A stretch of 58,509 nucleotides of DNA from Phycisphaerae bacterium (GTDB taxonomy: Bacteria; Planctomycetota; Phycisphaerae; Phycisphaerales; Phycisphaeraceae), in assembly GCA_030432595.1 (NCBI GenBank), contig JAUIGU010000025.1, forward strand, positions 1 through 58,509. Reading direction: 5' to 3'. A program made the position numbers and the translations under genes. The notes beneath the pieces are model-generated. The model was not told where the DNA came from and searched no databases. It was given only the letters and a program-made list of their open reading frames with translations. Positions within the stretch are counted from its first letter, which is position 1; each line of letters begins with the position of its first letter. Positions 31,931 through 40,301 of this stretch are shown piece after piece.

Positions 31931-33409
31931 ATGCTCGAGAAAACCGTGACTGACAACGTCCTCACCCTGATCTACCTGTTCGCCGCGGTGCTGTTCATCT
32001 TCGGCTTGAAGATGATGAGCAAGGTGCCCACCGCCGCACGCGGCAACCGCGTCAGCGCCGTCGGCATGCTCATCGCCACCGCCGCGACGTTCTTCGCCCT
32101 CACCGGCGGCGCGGCGATCTCGCTGATCTGGGTCGTCATCGCCATGGCGATCGGCGGGTTCATCGGGCTGCGCATGGCGACGAAGGTCGAGATGACCGCG
32201 ATGCCGCAGATGGTCGCCCTGCTCAACGGCTTCGGCGGCATCGCGTCGCTGCTGGTGGCGTGTGCGGACTACGCTCGCAAAGCAACGGCTGAGCGATTTG
32301 TAAGTGACGTGCTAGAAGTGCTGGGAACGCCGGCCCCAGCAGAAGACTTTGTCGGCTTGACGGGCACTTCGTTGTTTGCCACCGGCCTCGCCACCCTCAT
32401 CGGCGGCGTCACCTTCACTGGCTCGCTGATCGCCTACGGCAAGCTCCAGGGCACCAAGTGGGTGCCCGACCAGCCCGTGCAGTTCTTCGGGCAAAAGCCC
32501 ATCATCGCGACGCTGCTGATCGTGTCGGTGCTGCTCTGCGTCGTCATGGCCGGCACCCCCGGCAGCGGCGTCAACGGGTTGTGGCTGTTCCTCATCGTGC
32601 TCATGGCGCTCGCCCTGGGCGTGCTCCTGGTCATCGGCATCGGCGGCGCGGACATGCCGGTGGTCATCGCGCTGCTCAACTCGTACTCCGGGCTCGCCGC
32701 CGCGATGGCGGGGTTCGTGCTCAACAACTACGCGCTCATCATCACCGGATCGCTCGTGGGCGCGTCCGGCCTCATCCTCACCTCCATCATGTGCAAGGCG
32801 ATGAACCGCTCGCTCATGAACGTCCTCTTCGGCGGCATGGGGAGCACGTCCGGCGGCGGCGGTTCACAGGTCACCGGTGAAGCACACGAAAGCTCGCCCG
32901 AGGACGCCGCCATCGTCCTCGAAGCCGCCGAGCAGGTGGTCATCGTGCCCGGCTACGGCATGGCGGTCGCGCAAGCCCAACACGCCGTCAAGGAACTCGC
33001 CGGCGAGCTCGAGAAGCGCGGCAAGCGCGTCTACTACGCGATCCACCCCGTCGCGGGCCGCATGCCCGGGCACATGAACGTCCTGCTCGCCGAGGCCGGC
33101 GTCGAGTACGACGTGCTGCTGGACCTCGAGCCCAGCAACGCGCAGCTCCCGCAGTCCGACGTCGCGCTGGTCATCGGCGCCAACGACGTCACCAACCCCG
33201 ACGCGCGGACCAACGAGCAGTCGCCGCTGTTCGGCATGCCCATCCTCGACGTCGACCGGGCCCGCACCGTCTTCGTGATCAAGCGCTCCCTCAACCCCGG
33301 CTTCGCCGGCATCCAGAACCCTCTCTACTTCCTGGACAACACCCGCATGGTGTTCGGCGACGCGAAGAAGGTCGTCACCGAGCTGGCCAACGAGTTGGAA
33401 GGGATTTGA
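31931..33409 (+). CDS. pntB: NAD(P) transhydrogenase beta subunit
   Basis: 492 residues. About nine transmembrane helices (1-290, for example LTLIYLFAAVLFIFGLKMMS) are followed by the NADPH-binding domain III: VVIVPGYGMAVAQAQHAVKE (from about 335), YAIHPVAGRMPGHMNVLLAE, DVALVIGANDVTNPDA and IKRSLNPGFAGIQNPLYF. The segment VKLQ-type crossover is present as GSLIAYGKLQGTKW. Residues about 112-148 (CADYARKATAERF and on) are extra to the shortest homologues, and their codons are less GC-rich than the surrounding ones. The start codon lies in the tail of a repeat element. Confidence 0.93.
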   Translation: MLEKTVTDNVLTLIYLFAAVLFIFGLKMMSKVPTAARGNRVSAVGMLIATAATFFALTGGAAISLIWVVIAMAIGGFIGLRMATKVEMTAMPQMVALLNGFGGIASLLVACADYARKATAERFVSDVLEVLGTPAPAEDFVGLTGTSLFATGLATLIGGVTFTGSLIAYGKLQGTKWVPDQPVQFFGQKPIIATLLIVSVLLCVVMAGTPGSGVNGLWLFLIVLMALALGVLLVIGIGGADMPVVIALLNSYSGLAAAMAGFVLNNYALIITGSLVGASGLILTSIMCKAMNRSLMNVLFGGMGSTSGGGGSQVTGEAHESSPEDAAIVLEAAEQVVIVPGYGMAVAQAQHAVKELAGELEKRGKRVYYAIHPVAGRMPGHMNVLLAEAGVEYDVLLDLEPSNAQLPQSDVALVIGANDVTNPDARTNEQSPLFGMPILDVDRARTVFVIKRSLNPGFAGIQNPLYFLDNTRMVFGDAKKVVTELANELEGI

Positions 33410-33448
33410 AATAGATTGAACGCCGGCGGCATCGCGTACGATGACGTG

Positions 33449-34105
33449 ATGACATGGCGTGCGATGATCCTGCTGGTCTTGCTTTGCGCCGCGGGGTTCG
33501 TCGTGCTCGCGGTGTGGGTCAACCTCGGTGACACGTCCGAGTGGGAACGCACATGGCTTCTGAGCTTCCGTGAAAGCACGGACGGCTACCCGATGCGCGG
33601 GCCGCACTGGCTGCCCGGCATCTTCCGGGACGTCACCTCGCTGGCAGGCGTCGGCCTGGTGGTCCTGATCTCGCTGTCCGTGCTGGTCTATCTCTTGATC
33701 CGAGGGGCGTGGCGGGCGGCCGTCGTGATGCTCGTCGTGTTGGTCGGCACGCAGGCGTCGGTGTCGCTGCTCAAGTGGGCCTTCCTGCGGGCCCGCCCCG
33801 ACTTCCTCGAACACGGGGCGCACGAGATGTCGCACAGCTTCCCCAGTGGGCACTCGGCGATGTCGGCCGCGACAGCGCTCATCCTCGCCTGGGCGGGGGC
33901 GCACCGGCACCCACAAAAACGGATGAAGGCCTTCTTCTGGACCGTCGGCGTGATCGGGCTAACCCTGATCGGGTTCAGCCGGACGTACTTGGGCGTCCAC
34001 TACCCCACGGACGTGCTGGCGGGCTGGTGCATCGGCGCGGCGTGGGCGGTCGTGGGGATGTGGCTGGGCTGCCGACTGGATCATCGCCGGCCCGAAGCGG
34101 TCTGA
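33449..34105 (+). CDS. PAP2-family phosphatase
   Basis: 218 residues from ATG 33449, or 229 from TTG 33416; neither has a strong ribosome site. About six transmembrane helices surround the three PAP2 motifs: KWAFLRARPDF (KxxxxxxRP), SHSFPSGHSAMSAAT (PSGH) and SRTYLGVHYPTDVLAG (SRxxxxxHxxxD). It probably removes phosphate from an isoprenoid or phospholipid such as undecaprenyl pyrophosphate or phosphatidic acid at the outer face of the inner membrane. It follows pntB by a short gap, but no functional link is evident. Confidence 0.92.
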   Translation: MTWRAMILLVLLCAAGFVVLAVWVNLGDTSEWERTWLLSFRESTDGYPMRGPHWLPGIFRDVTSLAGVGLVVLISLSVLVYLLIRGAWRAAVVMLVVLVGTQASVSLLKWAFLRARPDFLEHGAHEMSHSFPSGHSAMSAATALILAWAGAHRHPQKRMKAFFWTVGVIGLTLIGFSRTYLGVHYPTDVLAGWCIGAAWAVVGMWLGCRLDHRRPEAV

Positions 34106-34242
34106 GCGATGCTCTGCCGACAATCGGCAACGGCTTGCCGCTTCGCCCGGCGTCGCGTCGCAATCGTTCAGCCCTCAGTTCAGACTCGCCGCTTTCACCG
34201 AGCTTGGGGACGCCACCACCACCGGGCAGAAGGATTCAGACC

Positions 34243-34698
34243 ATGTCGAACTCGACAACCAACCCGGATCAGCCCAACGCCACCGTGACCGGCGCGGGTC
34301 GGGGCGAAACCCTCGACATCATGGGGCAGGCGGTGGAGGTGAAGCTGCGCGGGCGCGACACCGGCGGCGCGATGTCGATGTTCGAACTCGTCGCCCAGCC
34401 CGGCGACGGCGTTCCGAGCCACCGGCATACCCACGAAGCCGAGCTCTTCCACGTGATCGAAGGCACCGTGCGCTTTGTGAGCAACGGCGACGAAACGCGT
34501 GGCGGCCCGGGTACCACGGTCTACCTGCCGATCGGCGGGACGCACGAGTGGTGGGTCGAGGGCGACCAGCCGGCCCGTGTGCTGCTGATGACCCTGCCGG
34601 GCACGTTCGACGCGTTTTTCGATGAGTTGCAGACCGCCGGCCGAAACCTCGATCAGGTCGTGGCGATCTCACAGAAGTTCGGGATCACGTTTGCGTGA
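34243..34698 (+). CDS. Cupin-domain protein
   Basis: 151 residues from ATG 34243, which has AAGGA 10 bases upstream. The first cupin motif is GVPSHRHTHEAELFHVIEG, with two of the His and the Glu of the metal site, and the second is PGTTVYLPIGGTHEWWVE, with a His. The fold is a small beta-barrel; metal-dependent dioxygenase or binding activity is possible, but no substrate is indicated. A C-terminal helix (FDELQTAGRNLDQVVAISQ) follows, as in quercetin-type small cupins. Confidence 0.88.
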   Translation: MSNSTTNPDQPNATVTGAGRGETLDIMGQAVEVKLRGRDTGGAMSMFELVAQPGDGVPSHRHTHEAELFHVIEGTVRFVSNGDETRGGPGTTVYLPIGGTHEWWVEGDQPARVLLMTLPGTFDAFFDELQTAGRNLDQVVAISQKFGITFA

Positions 34699-34757
34699 CC
34701 GGCGCGGGCGCGAAGCCGTTTCCGCTGGAACTCGGCCCCACAACACCGCACTTTGGC

Positions 34758-34994
34758 TCAACGGTTGCACGGCCCGTGCGGGTTCCCGCAACCGCACCCG
34801 CCGCCCCCGGGGCCGCCCGCCCACGGCTGCGACGTCGTCGCGGGCTTTGCCGACTCGGCCAGGAACGTGCTGTGCTGCCGCTTCGCCGGCGCCCCGCACT
34901 TCTCGCACGGCAGCGCCGCGTCCGCCTCGGCCATCCGGCGGATCGCTTCGGTCACGTGGGCACAGGTCGGGCAGGCGTATTCGTAGACGGGCAT
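34758..34994 (-). CDS. FmdB-family zinc-ribbon protein
   Basis: 78 residues. MPVYEYACPTCAHVTEAIRR and LPCEKCGAPAKRQHSTFL are the two CxxC knuckles of the FmdB zinc ribbon. The C-terminal third is Gly/Pro-rich (GGPGGGGCGCGNPHGPC), with more Cys. Function is not settled; the family is named for regulation of formamidase in Methylophilus. The gene begins next to a heptad-repeat arm (34997 on). Divergent from the DUF4432 gene. Confidence 0.9.
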   Translation of the reverse strand: MPVYEYACPTCAHVTEAIRRMAEADAALPCEKCGAPAKRQHSTFLAESAKPATTSQPWAGGPGGGGCGCGNPHGPCNR

Positions 34995-34996
34995 GA

Positions 34997-35116
34997 GGTG
35001 GGGGCTGGGGTATAGGGCTTGGGGATTGGGGAACCGGGATCGGTAGCATCATACGGAGCGCGAGCATTAGCACGGACGTTGGTCCAGCCAAACCCCAAGG
35101 CCCAGACCCCAGACCC
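34997..35116. repeat. GGGGNNN heptad inverted-repeat element between fmdB-like and DUF4432 genes
   Basis: Left arm 34997-35036 (five G-runs separated by three-base loops) and right arm about 35083-35116 (complementary C-runs) are an imperfect inverted repeat with a 46-base loop. The left arm touches the fmdB-like start. The G-rich arm also fits a G-quadruplex pattern. Confidence 0.8.
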
Positions 35117-35167
35117 GCGTCGACCATCGCTCCGCGCGAACGCTGCACGCCACGCTACATTCCCCCC

Positions 35168-36253
35168 ATGCCCGCCCCCGCCTTTGACCCCGCAAGATTC
35201 TGCAACCCCCGCCAGGTCGGCGGCGTCCGCACCGCGCGCTACGACTGGCCCGACGCCGGCGGCGCCCCCGGGTGCCGGGTGGCGATCTTCGAGACCGGCA
35301 CGCCGCTGCGCTTCGTCGTCAACCTCGACCGCGGCGGCGACATCGTCGAGGCGTCCTTCGGCGGGATGTCGCTCGCTTGGCTGTCGTCCAACGGGTATGC
35401 GCCGCCGGGCGTGGGCGGGTCGCCGCCGGACCTGTGGATGCGCGGGTGGAACGGCGGACTGGTTACGACCTGCGGGCCCGACGTCATCGGCCGACGCGCC
35501 GACGCGGCCGGCGAAACGACCGAGCTGCACGGCGGCTTCAACCACCGCCCCGCCGCCGTGACCGCGATCCGCCAGCCCGACCCCGCGGCCGGGCAACTCG
35601 ACTTCGGCATCGATCTCGTCATCCGCGATACACGCCTGTTCGGCCCGGACTACGAGGTCCAGCGCACCGTCTCGGCCACGCTCGGCACGCCCGGCCTGCG
35701 CATTGAGGACGAAGTCCGCAACGTCGGCAACCAGCCCGCCGAGCACCACTGGCTCTACCACATCAACCTGGGCTACCCGCTGATCGACGAGGGGACGCAG
35801 ATCGTGCTCGCCGGCGAAAACGCGATCTACTGGGGCCTCGATAACCACGACGCCACAAAAACCAAAGCCAACTGGAAAACCGTCCCCGCCCCGCTGTCTG
35901 CGCACCGCGGCAGCGGCGAGCGCGGCGTCGTGCTCAGCCCGCCTGCCGACGCGGACGGCCAGGCGACCGTCGGCGTGATCCACCCCGGCGCGGGCATCGG
36001 CCTGCGCCTGCGCTACGACCCTGCGGCCCTGCCCCGCCTGGCGAACTGGCAGCACTTCGGCCCCGGGGAGTACGTCACCGGCCTCGAGCCCTTCGCCGGG
36101 CAACTCCTCCCCGCCGACGCCGATCCACACGCCAAAGCCGACCCGCTCGAACCCGGCGAGACGCGGCGCTACGGCGTGGCGTTCGACGTGCTCACCACGG
36201 CCGACGCACTGAACGCGCTCCGCAGCGCGGACGGGACAATCCGCGGAGCCTGA
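35168..36253 (+). CDS. DUF4432 family protein (aldose-epimerase-like fold)
   Basis: 361 residues. LRFVVNLDRGGDIVEASFGG and LAWLSSNGYAPPGVG match the start of DUF4432 proteins; LWMRGWNGGLVTTCGPDVIG and ETTELHGGFNHRPAAVTAI hold the conserved His, and HHWLYHINLGYPLIDEGTQI the second half of the galactose-mutarotase-like supersandwich. A role in sugar metabolism is likely but no reaction is established. The full length and motifs suggest an intact gene. A ribosome site was not obvious; the start is preceded by TACATTCCCCCC. Confidence 0.88.
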   Translation: MPAPAFDPARFCNPRQVGGVRTARYDWPDAGGAPGCRVAIFETGTPLRFVVNLDRGGDIVEASFGGMSLAWLSSNGYAPPGVGGSPPDLWMRGWNGGLVTTCGPDVIGRRADAAGETTELHGGFNHRPAAVTAIRQPDPAAGQLDFGIDLVIRDTRLFGPDYEVQRTVSATLGTPGLRIEDEVRNVGNQPAEHHWLYHINLGYPLIDEGTQIVLAGENAIYWGLDNHDATKTKANWKTVPAPLSAHRGSGERGVVLSPPADADGQATVGVIHPGAGIGLRLRYDPAALPRLANWQHFGPGEYVTGLEPFAGQLLPADADPHAKADPLEPGETRRYGVAFDVLTTADALNALRSADGTIRGA

Positions 36254-36329
36254 CGCACGGCACACAGCCCGTTGGGCCGCGGCCATGAATCATCTACTTG
36301 AACAAACTCAGTGGCGCGAACGCGAAACC

Positions 36330-36362
36330 AAAAAACAACCCTCCGCTTTTCAGCGGAGGGTT
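36330..36362 (-). terminator. Rho-independent terminator of the PEP-CTERM gene
   Basis: Stem CCCTCCGCT / AGCGGAGGG with a 4-base loop (36339-36360) followed on the minus strand by TTGTTTTTTGG. It starts about 26 bases after the stop of the gene at 36388. Confidence 0.85.
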
Positions 36363-36387
36363 GAGTTGATCTTGAATGTCAGTGGCT

Positions 36388-37077
36388 TCAGCCGTTGCGG
36401 CGACGCTTGAGGCCGGCGAGGCCCATCAGGCCCAGACCAGCGGCGAAGGCCGACGGGGTGGGCACGGCCGAGGCGGTGCCGGCGTCGGGGTTGCTCAACG
36501 GGCCGGACGTCGAAGCGAAGTCCACACCGTTGAAGTTCTCGACCAGGGTGGCGATCCGGTAACCGAAGCCGCCCAGCAGGGCCTCCACGTCGTCGAAGGT
36601 CACGCCCTCGGCGTAGTTGAAGGTCAGGGTCATGCGGAGCGTGTTGTCCAGGCCCGAGCCGTAGCCACCGGAGGTGTACGACGAGGCGGTGCCGGTCCAG
36701 TCGATGTCGTCGGCTTCGACGGGCGTCGCCGAGCCCTGGGCGAAGCTGACGCCCGAGGGGGTCACGACGGTCGGGTTGCTCTTGGTCATGAAGGCGACGG
36801 CGGCGTCACCGCTGACCAGGTCGCCGATGCCCGACTCCAGGTACACGCCGGTCATCTGCGTGCGGTTGGACATCAGGACGTTCGCGACGTTGATCAGGAA
36901 CGTGCCGTCCCCGTTGTCACGAGCCGAGTAGTTGGTCGAGTCGTTGAGGACGGACTGGCCGTTCTCGTTGTGGTACACAGCCTGGGTACCCACGACGCGG
37001 TTGGCGTGAGCCGAACCCGCGACCATCCCGGTGGCCGCCAGCGCGGCCGCAGCAGCAATCTTCATCCCACGGTTCAC
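36388..37077 (-). CDS. PEP-CTERM-type exported protein
   Basis: 229 residues if GTG 37077 is the start: GGGAG lies 8 bases upstream, whereas ATG 37098 has nothing usable. The start MNRGMKIAAAAALAATGMVA then GSAHA is a Sec signal peptide. The body is Asn-, Ser- and Thr-rich beta sheet (NENGQSVLNDSTNYSARDNG). The end is VPTPSAFAAGLGLMGLAGLK followed by RRR, a variant PEP-CTERM sorting signal with PTPS in place of PEP. Exosortase-type processing and cell-surface or matrix location are inferred. A promoter at 37195-37222 and a terminator flank it as a single-gene unit. Confidence 0.82.
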   Translation of the reverse strand: MNRGMKIAAAAALAATGMVAGSAHANRVVGTQAVYHNENGQSVLNDSTNYSARDNGDGTFLINVANVLMSNRTQMTGVYLESGIGDLVSGDAAVAFMTKSNPTVVTPSGVSFAQGSATPVEADDIDWTGTASSYTSGGYGSGLDNTLRMTLTFNYAEGVTFDDVEALLGGFGYRIATLVENFNGVDFASTSGPLSNPDAGTASAVPTPSAFAAGLGLMGLAGLKRRRNG

Positions 37078-37194
37078 AGTCAATTCTCCCTTAAACATGG
37101 TGCAAGCCTTTCGTTATGGCAGGGGCCAAGGGCAAGTCCGTAGTCCACCCGAGCCGCATGGTTGTGCGAGACGGACGCCTTCCTTGACGCCGCT

Positions 37195-37222
37195 ATTGTA
37201 GATCACTCCGGTCGGAATGCAA
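37195..37222 (-). promoter_or_regulatory. Promoter of the PEP-CTERM gene
   Basis: Minus-strand TTGCAT (37222-37217), a 16-base spacer and TACAAT (37200-37195). Predicted transcription start is near 37188, giving a leader of about 110 bases before GTG 37077. Confidence 0.55.
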
Positions 37223-37599
37223 GACCGACTTATCGAAACCATGTAAACACAGCTATCGGTCCCGGCCACCCCAATATGTCAAAAAACTTCCGTACGCGGT
37301 CTACACACGTCCGTAATAACCCTTAAAGAGTTTGTAAATTCACTTATAATAGATATTTACGAATAATAAAGCGGCACATCTATGGCCCCCTCGCCATTGA
37401 TTTCGAGGCTGTATACGCCCCGGGGTCGAGAGTACGAACGCGTCGGATGAGGCTGAAAATCAACAGACTCCACGTCCGATAATGGGCGCGGACGGCCTCA
37501 GGGAGAAGGGGACGACTCAATCCTGGGGAAAACCACCAACGCCGGGGCGCGGTTCAGGAGCCGGTTCACCGAGGCCGTTGCCGGGCCCGGGCCGGCCGC
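37223..37599. other. 377-base spacer with an AT-rich block
   Basis: 37310-37385 is markedly AT-rich in a genome that is otherwise GC-rich, with TAAATTCACTTATAAT and TATTTACGAATAATAAAG. On the plus strand a perfect TATAAT has only a poor -35 match 17 bases upstream and no ORF behind it. No DnaA box or hairpin terminator was found. The rest is GC-rich and holds nothing I can identify. Confidence 0.45.
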
Positions 37600-38646
37600 T
37601 CACGCGTTGTACGTCGCCTGCCGGACCGCCTCGGCGATCTTGCGTGCGTTGGGGAGCATCTCCTGCTCCAGCGAGCGGTTATACGGGGCCGGCACGTCGT
37701 CGTTGAACACCCGCTTGACCGTGTTGTCCAGGAAATCGAAGCAGGTCTCGTAGACCTGGGCCGCCACCTCCGACCCGCAGCTCGCGAAGGGCCAGCTCTG
37801 GTCGGCGACCACGCAGTAGTTCGTCTTCTTCACCGACCGCGCGATCGTCTCGATGTCCAGCGGGCGGTACGTGCGGATGTTCACCACCTCGATGTCCAAG
37901 CCTTCCTTCTCGAGCACCTCGGCCGCCTCGAGCGCGAAGTGCACCGGCCGGCCGGCGCTGACCACCGTGCAGTCCGTGCCCTCTTTGATGACCTCGGCCT
38001 GCCCCAGCGGGATCACGAAATCGTTGTCGTCCTCCGGCGGGGCCCACTTCGCGCCGTGGAGGTAGCGCGAAAAGTCCTTGTCGCCGCGGGCGCCCATGCC
38101 GAGCATGCGTTCGGATTCGAGGTTGAAGAACGGGTCCTCGTCCTTGATGCCGGCCTTGAGCAGCCCCTTCGCGTCGCGCGGCGTCGCCGGGACCGCCAGC
38201 TTCAGCCCAGGCACGCTGCTGAACATGCTCTCGACCGACCACGAGTGCGTCGAGCCGAGCTGCCCGCCCGCGCCGTTGTTGCCGCGGAAGACGATCGGGC
38301 AGCCGAACTGCCCGCCGGACATGTAGAGCATCTTGGGCGCGTTGTTGATGATCTGGTCGGCACTGACGAGGCAGAACGACCACGACATGAACTCGATGAT
38401 CGGCCGCAGCCCGTACATCGCCGCCCCGATCCCTAGCCCGGCAAACCCGGTCTCGGAGATGGGCGAGTCCACGATCCGGCGCGGCCCGAACTCGTCGAGC
38501 ATGCCTTCGCTGACTTTGTACGCGCCGTTGTACTCCGCGACCTCCTCGCCCATGAGGAAGATGCGGTCATCAGTGCGCATCTCCTCCTGCATCGCTTCAC
38601 GGAGGGCTTCGCGGTACTGGATCTTGCGGTCGGTGGTGGCAACCAT
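37600..38646 (-). CDS. pdhB: Pyruvate dehydrogenase E1 beta subunit
   Basis: 348 residues. KIQYREALREAMQEEMRTDD and FLMGEEVAEYNGAYKVSEGM give the thiamine-diphosphate fold with the catalytic Glu near 32-33; DSPISETGFAGLGIGAAMYG, GLKLAVPATPRDAKGLLKAG and VNIRTYRPLDIETIARSVKK are typical of the E1-beta transketolase domains. It pairs with PdhA (38769-39950, upstream on the same strand, with a repeat-filled 122-base spacer) for oxidative decarboxylation of pyruvate. E2 and E3 genes are not in the window. Branched-chain or acetoin substrates cannot be wholly excluded. Confidence 0.93.
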   Translation of the reverse strand: MVATTDRKIQYREALREAMQEEMRTDDRIFLMGEEVAEYNGAYKVSEGMLDEFGPRRIVDSPISETGFAGLGIGAAMYGLRPIIEFMSWSFCLVSADQIINNAPKMLYMSGGQFGCPIVFRGNNGAGGQLGSTHSWSVESMFSSVPGLKLAVPATPRDAKGLLKAGIKDEDPFFNLESERMLGMGARGDKDFSRYLHGAKWAPPEDDNDFVIPLGQAEVIKEGTDCTVVSAGRPVHFALEAAEVLEKEGLDIEVVNIRTYRPLDIETIARSVKKTNYCVVADQSWPFASCGSEVAAQVYETCFDFLDNTVKRVFNDDVPAPYNRSLEQEMLPNARKIAEAVRQATYNA

Positions 38647-38679
38647 GTTCTTGCGTTCTCGATCTCAGATTCAGGAATA

Positions 38680-38753
38680 AACCGCAGATTTCGCAGATGA
38701 CGCAGATTCAGTAAACCAAAATCAATCTGCGGAAATCTGTGAAAACTGCGGCT
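38680..38753. repeat. CGCAGATNN inverted-repeat element between pdhA and pdhB
   Basis: Left arm 38680-38712 and right arm 38722-38753, both built of 9-base CGCAGATNN words, imperfectly complementary with a short loop. The right end GCGGCTGAATGCTC differs by one base from the end of the element before pntB. It lies between pdhA and pdhB. Confidence 0.85.
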
Positions 38754-38768
38754 GAATGCTCTGTAACC

Positions 38769-39950
38769 TCACGCGAACTCGGGGTTCGGCTCGCCCTTCT
38801 TGTAAGGCCCGAACACGTTCACGTACACGTCCGTGTACAGCTCGTCCTTACCCAGGTCCGGCGACTCCTCGGCGAACTTCACGGCTTCCTTCGCGGCTTC
38901 CTTGGCCTTGGTGTCCAGTTCGTCGATCTGTTCCTGCGTCGCGAGCTTTTCTTCGATCAGGTAGTTGACGAGCCGGTTGATGCAGTCGACTTCCTGCTTC
39001 TCGCTGACCTCGTCCTTGCTGCGGTACTTCTGCGGGTCGGACATCGAGTGGCCCTGGTACCGGTAGGTCTTGACGTTGACGAACGCGGGACCGGGGGTAC
39101 GGCCTTCCTTGTGGTAGGTGGGGATTTCCTCGCGTTTGCCGGTCTTTTCGTTGTAGTTGATCGGGCGGGCGTTGCGGGTGTCGTTCACGCAGTCGCGGAA
39201 GGTGGTGTAGGTGTCGAGGACGTCCTGCCCGTCGCACTCGTAGTACCGCATGCCGTACATCTCGGCCCGCTGCTTCTGGTCGTGGGCCATCGACGTGCCG
39301 CGGGCGATGTCGGTGCCCATGGAGTAGCCGTTGTTTTCGAGCACAAAGATCACGGGCAGGTTGTAGACGCTGGCGAGGTTCATGGCCTCGTGCGTGGCGC
39401 CCTGATTGAGCGCGCCGTCACCCATGTAGCACAGCGCGACGTTGTCCTTGCCTTCGTACTGGATCGCCCAGCCCAGGCCGGCCCCGAGGGGGTTCTGCCC
39501 GCCGACGATGGCGTGCCCGCCGTACATGCTGTTGGGCTTGTCGAACATGTGCATGGACCCGCCCTTGCCCTTGGCGCAGCCGGTGATCTTGCCGTACATC
39601 TCGGCCATGCAGGCGTTGGGCGACATGCCGCGGGCGAGCGCGTGGCCGTGGTCGCGGTAGGCGGTGACGATGGGGTCGTCGTTCTTGGTGGCGGCGATGG
39701 AGCCGACGGCGGTGGCTTCCTGGCCGATGTAGATGTGGCAGAAGCCGCCGATCTTGGCCTGCTGGTAGGACTGCATGCAGCGCTCTTCGAAGCGCCGGAT
39801 GAGCATCATGTCCTCGAGGAGCTTGAGGAGCTGTTCGGGGCTGAGGCCGTGGTCGGGCACGTTGGATTTCCCGGCGGGGGCAGGTTTGCGGTCGGGGGAC
39901 GGCTTGCTCGACCCGGGTTTGGTCGAGTCGGTTTTGGTCGCGGTGGCCAT
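38769..39950 (-). CDS. pdhA: Pyruvate dehydrogenase E1 alpha subunit
   Basis: 393 residues from ATG 39950; the frame is open to 40061, but GAGG upstream and the homologous start support 39950. A Ser/Lys/Pro-rich leader precedes LLKLLEDMMLIRRFEERCMQ. The thiamine-diphosphate motif is GDGALNQGATHEAMNLASVY with the closing ENNGYSMGT about 26 residues later (GDG-x-NN). HALARGMSPNACMAEMYGKI, AIVGGQNPLGAGLGWA and the phosphorylation-loop region YRYQGHSMSDPQKYRSKDEV match E1-alpha. It decarboxylates pyruvate with PdhB. Confidence 0.93.
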   Translation of the reverse strand: MATATKTDSTKPGSSKPSPDRKPAPAGKSNVPDHGLSPEQLLKLLEDMMLIRRFEERCMQSYQQAKIGGFCHIYIGQEATAVGSIAATKNDDPIVTAYRDHGHALARGMSPNACMAEMYGKITGCAKGKGGSMHMFDKPNSMYGGHAIVGGQNPLGAGLGWAIQYEGKDNVALCYMGDGALNQGATHEAMNLASVYNLPVIFVLENNGYSMGTDIARGTSMAHDQKQRAEMYGMRYYECDGQDVLDTYTTFRDCVNDTRNARPINYNEKTGKREEIPTYHKEGRTPGPAFVNVKTYRYQGHSMSDPQKYRSKDEVSEKQEVDCINRLVNYLIEEKLATQEQIDELDTKAKEAAKEAVKFAEESPDLGKDELYTDVYVNVFGPYKKGEPNPEFA

Positions 39951-40301
39951 GGGTCGGGACCTCGGGGGCGGGTCGGCGTCGGGGCCGTGGGGTGGGCAAT
40001 AGCGGGTGGGCAAGGCGGCGGGACGGCCCCGGACGCGGGGGCGCGGCGGGCGGAGACCCATCGGGGGCGGCGTCTATTACAAGGATCGGCCGGATCGGGC
40101 CGACGCTGGCCTGCTTGCGCCCGGTCAAGTGTAGGGGTGGCCCCGCAGACCCGCAAGGAATTCGGGACGGGGGTGGGGCGATGGCGCATACGAGCCGCGA
40201 CCGTAAGGGAGCGGGCTCCGTGTGCCACCCGCTCCCTCACGGTCGCGGCTCGTCGGAACCGGCGCGACGCGTCTATTGCAATTACACTCCGCTCCACGTC
40301 G
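39951..40301. other. 351-base divergent spacer between pdhA and bamA
   Basis: It should hold the promoters of both divergent units, but I found no clear -35/-10 pair. Its main feature is the palindromic repeat at 40190-40254. The remainder is GC-rich without an ORF that I can support. Confidence 0.5.
40190..40254. repeat. Palindromic repeat (GAGCCGCGACCGTAAGGGAG family) upstream of bamA
   Basis: Left arm 40190-40214 and right arm 40228-40253 are a near-perfect inverted repeat of about 25 bases around a 13-base loop. It could form a very stable hairpin in the bamA leader, or mark a mobile palindrome. Confidence 0.85.

Noticed and set aside
37310-37385. Replication origin
   Set aside because: AT-rich, but no DnaA boxes and no dnaA or dnaN gene near it.
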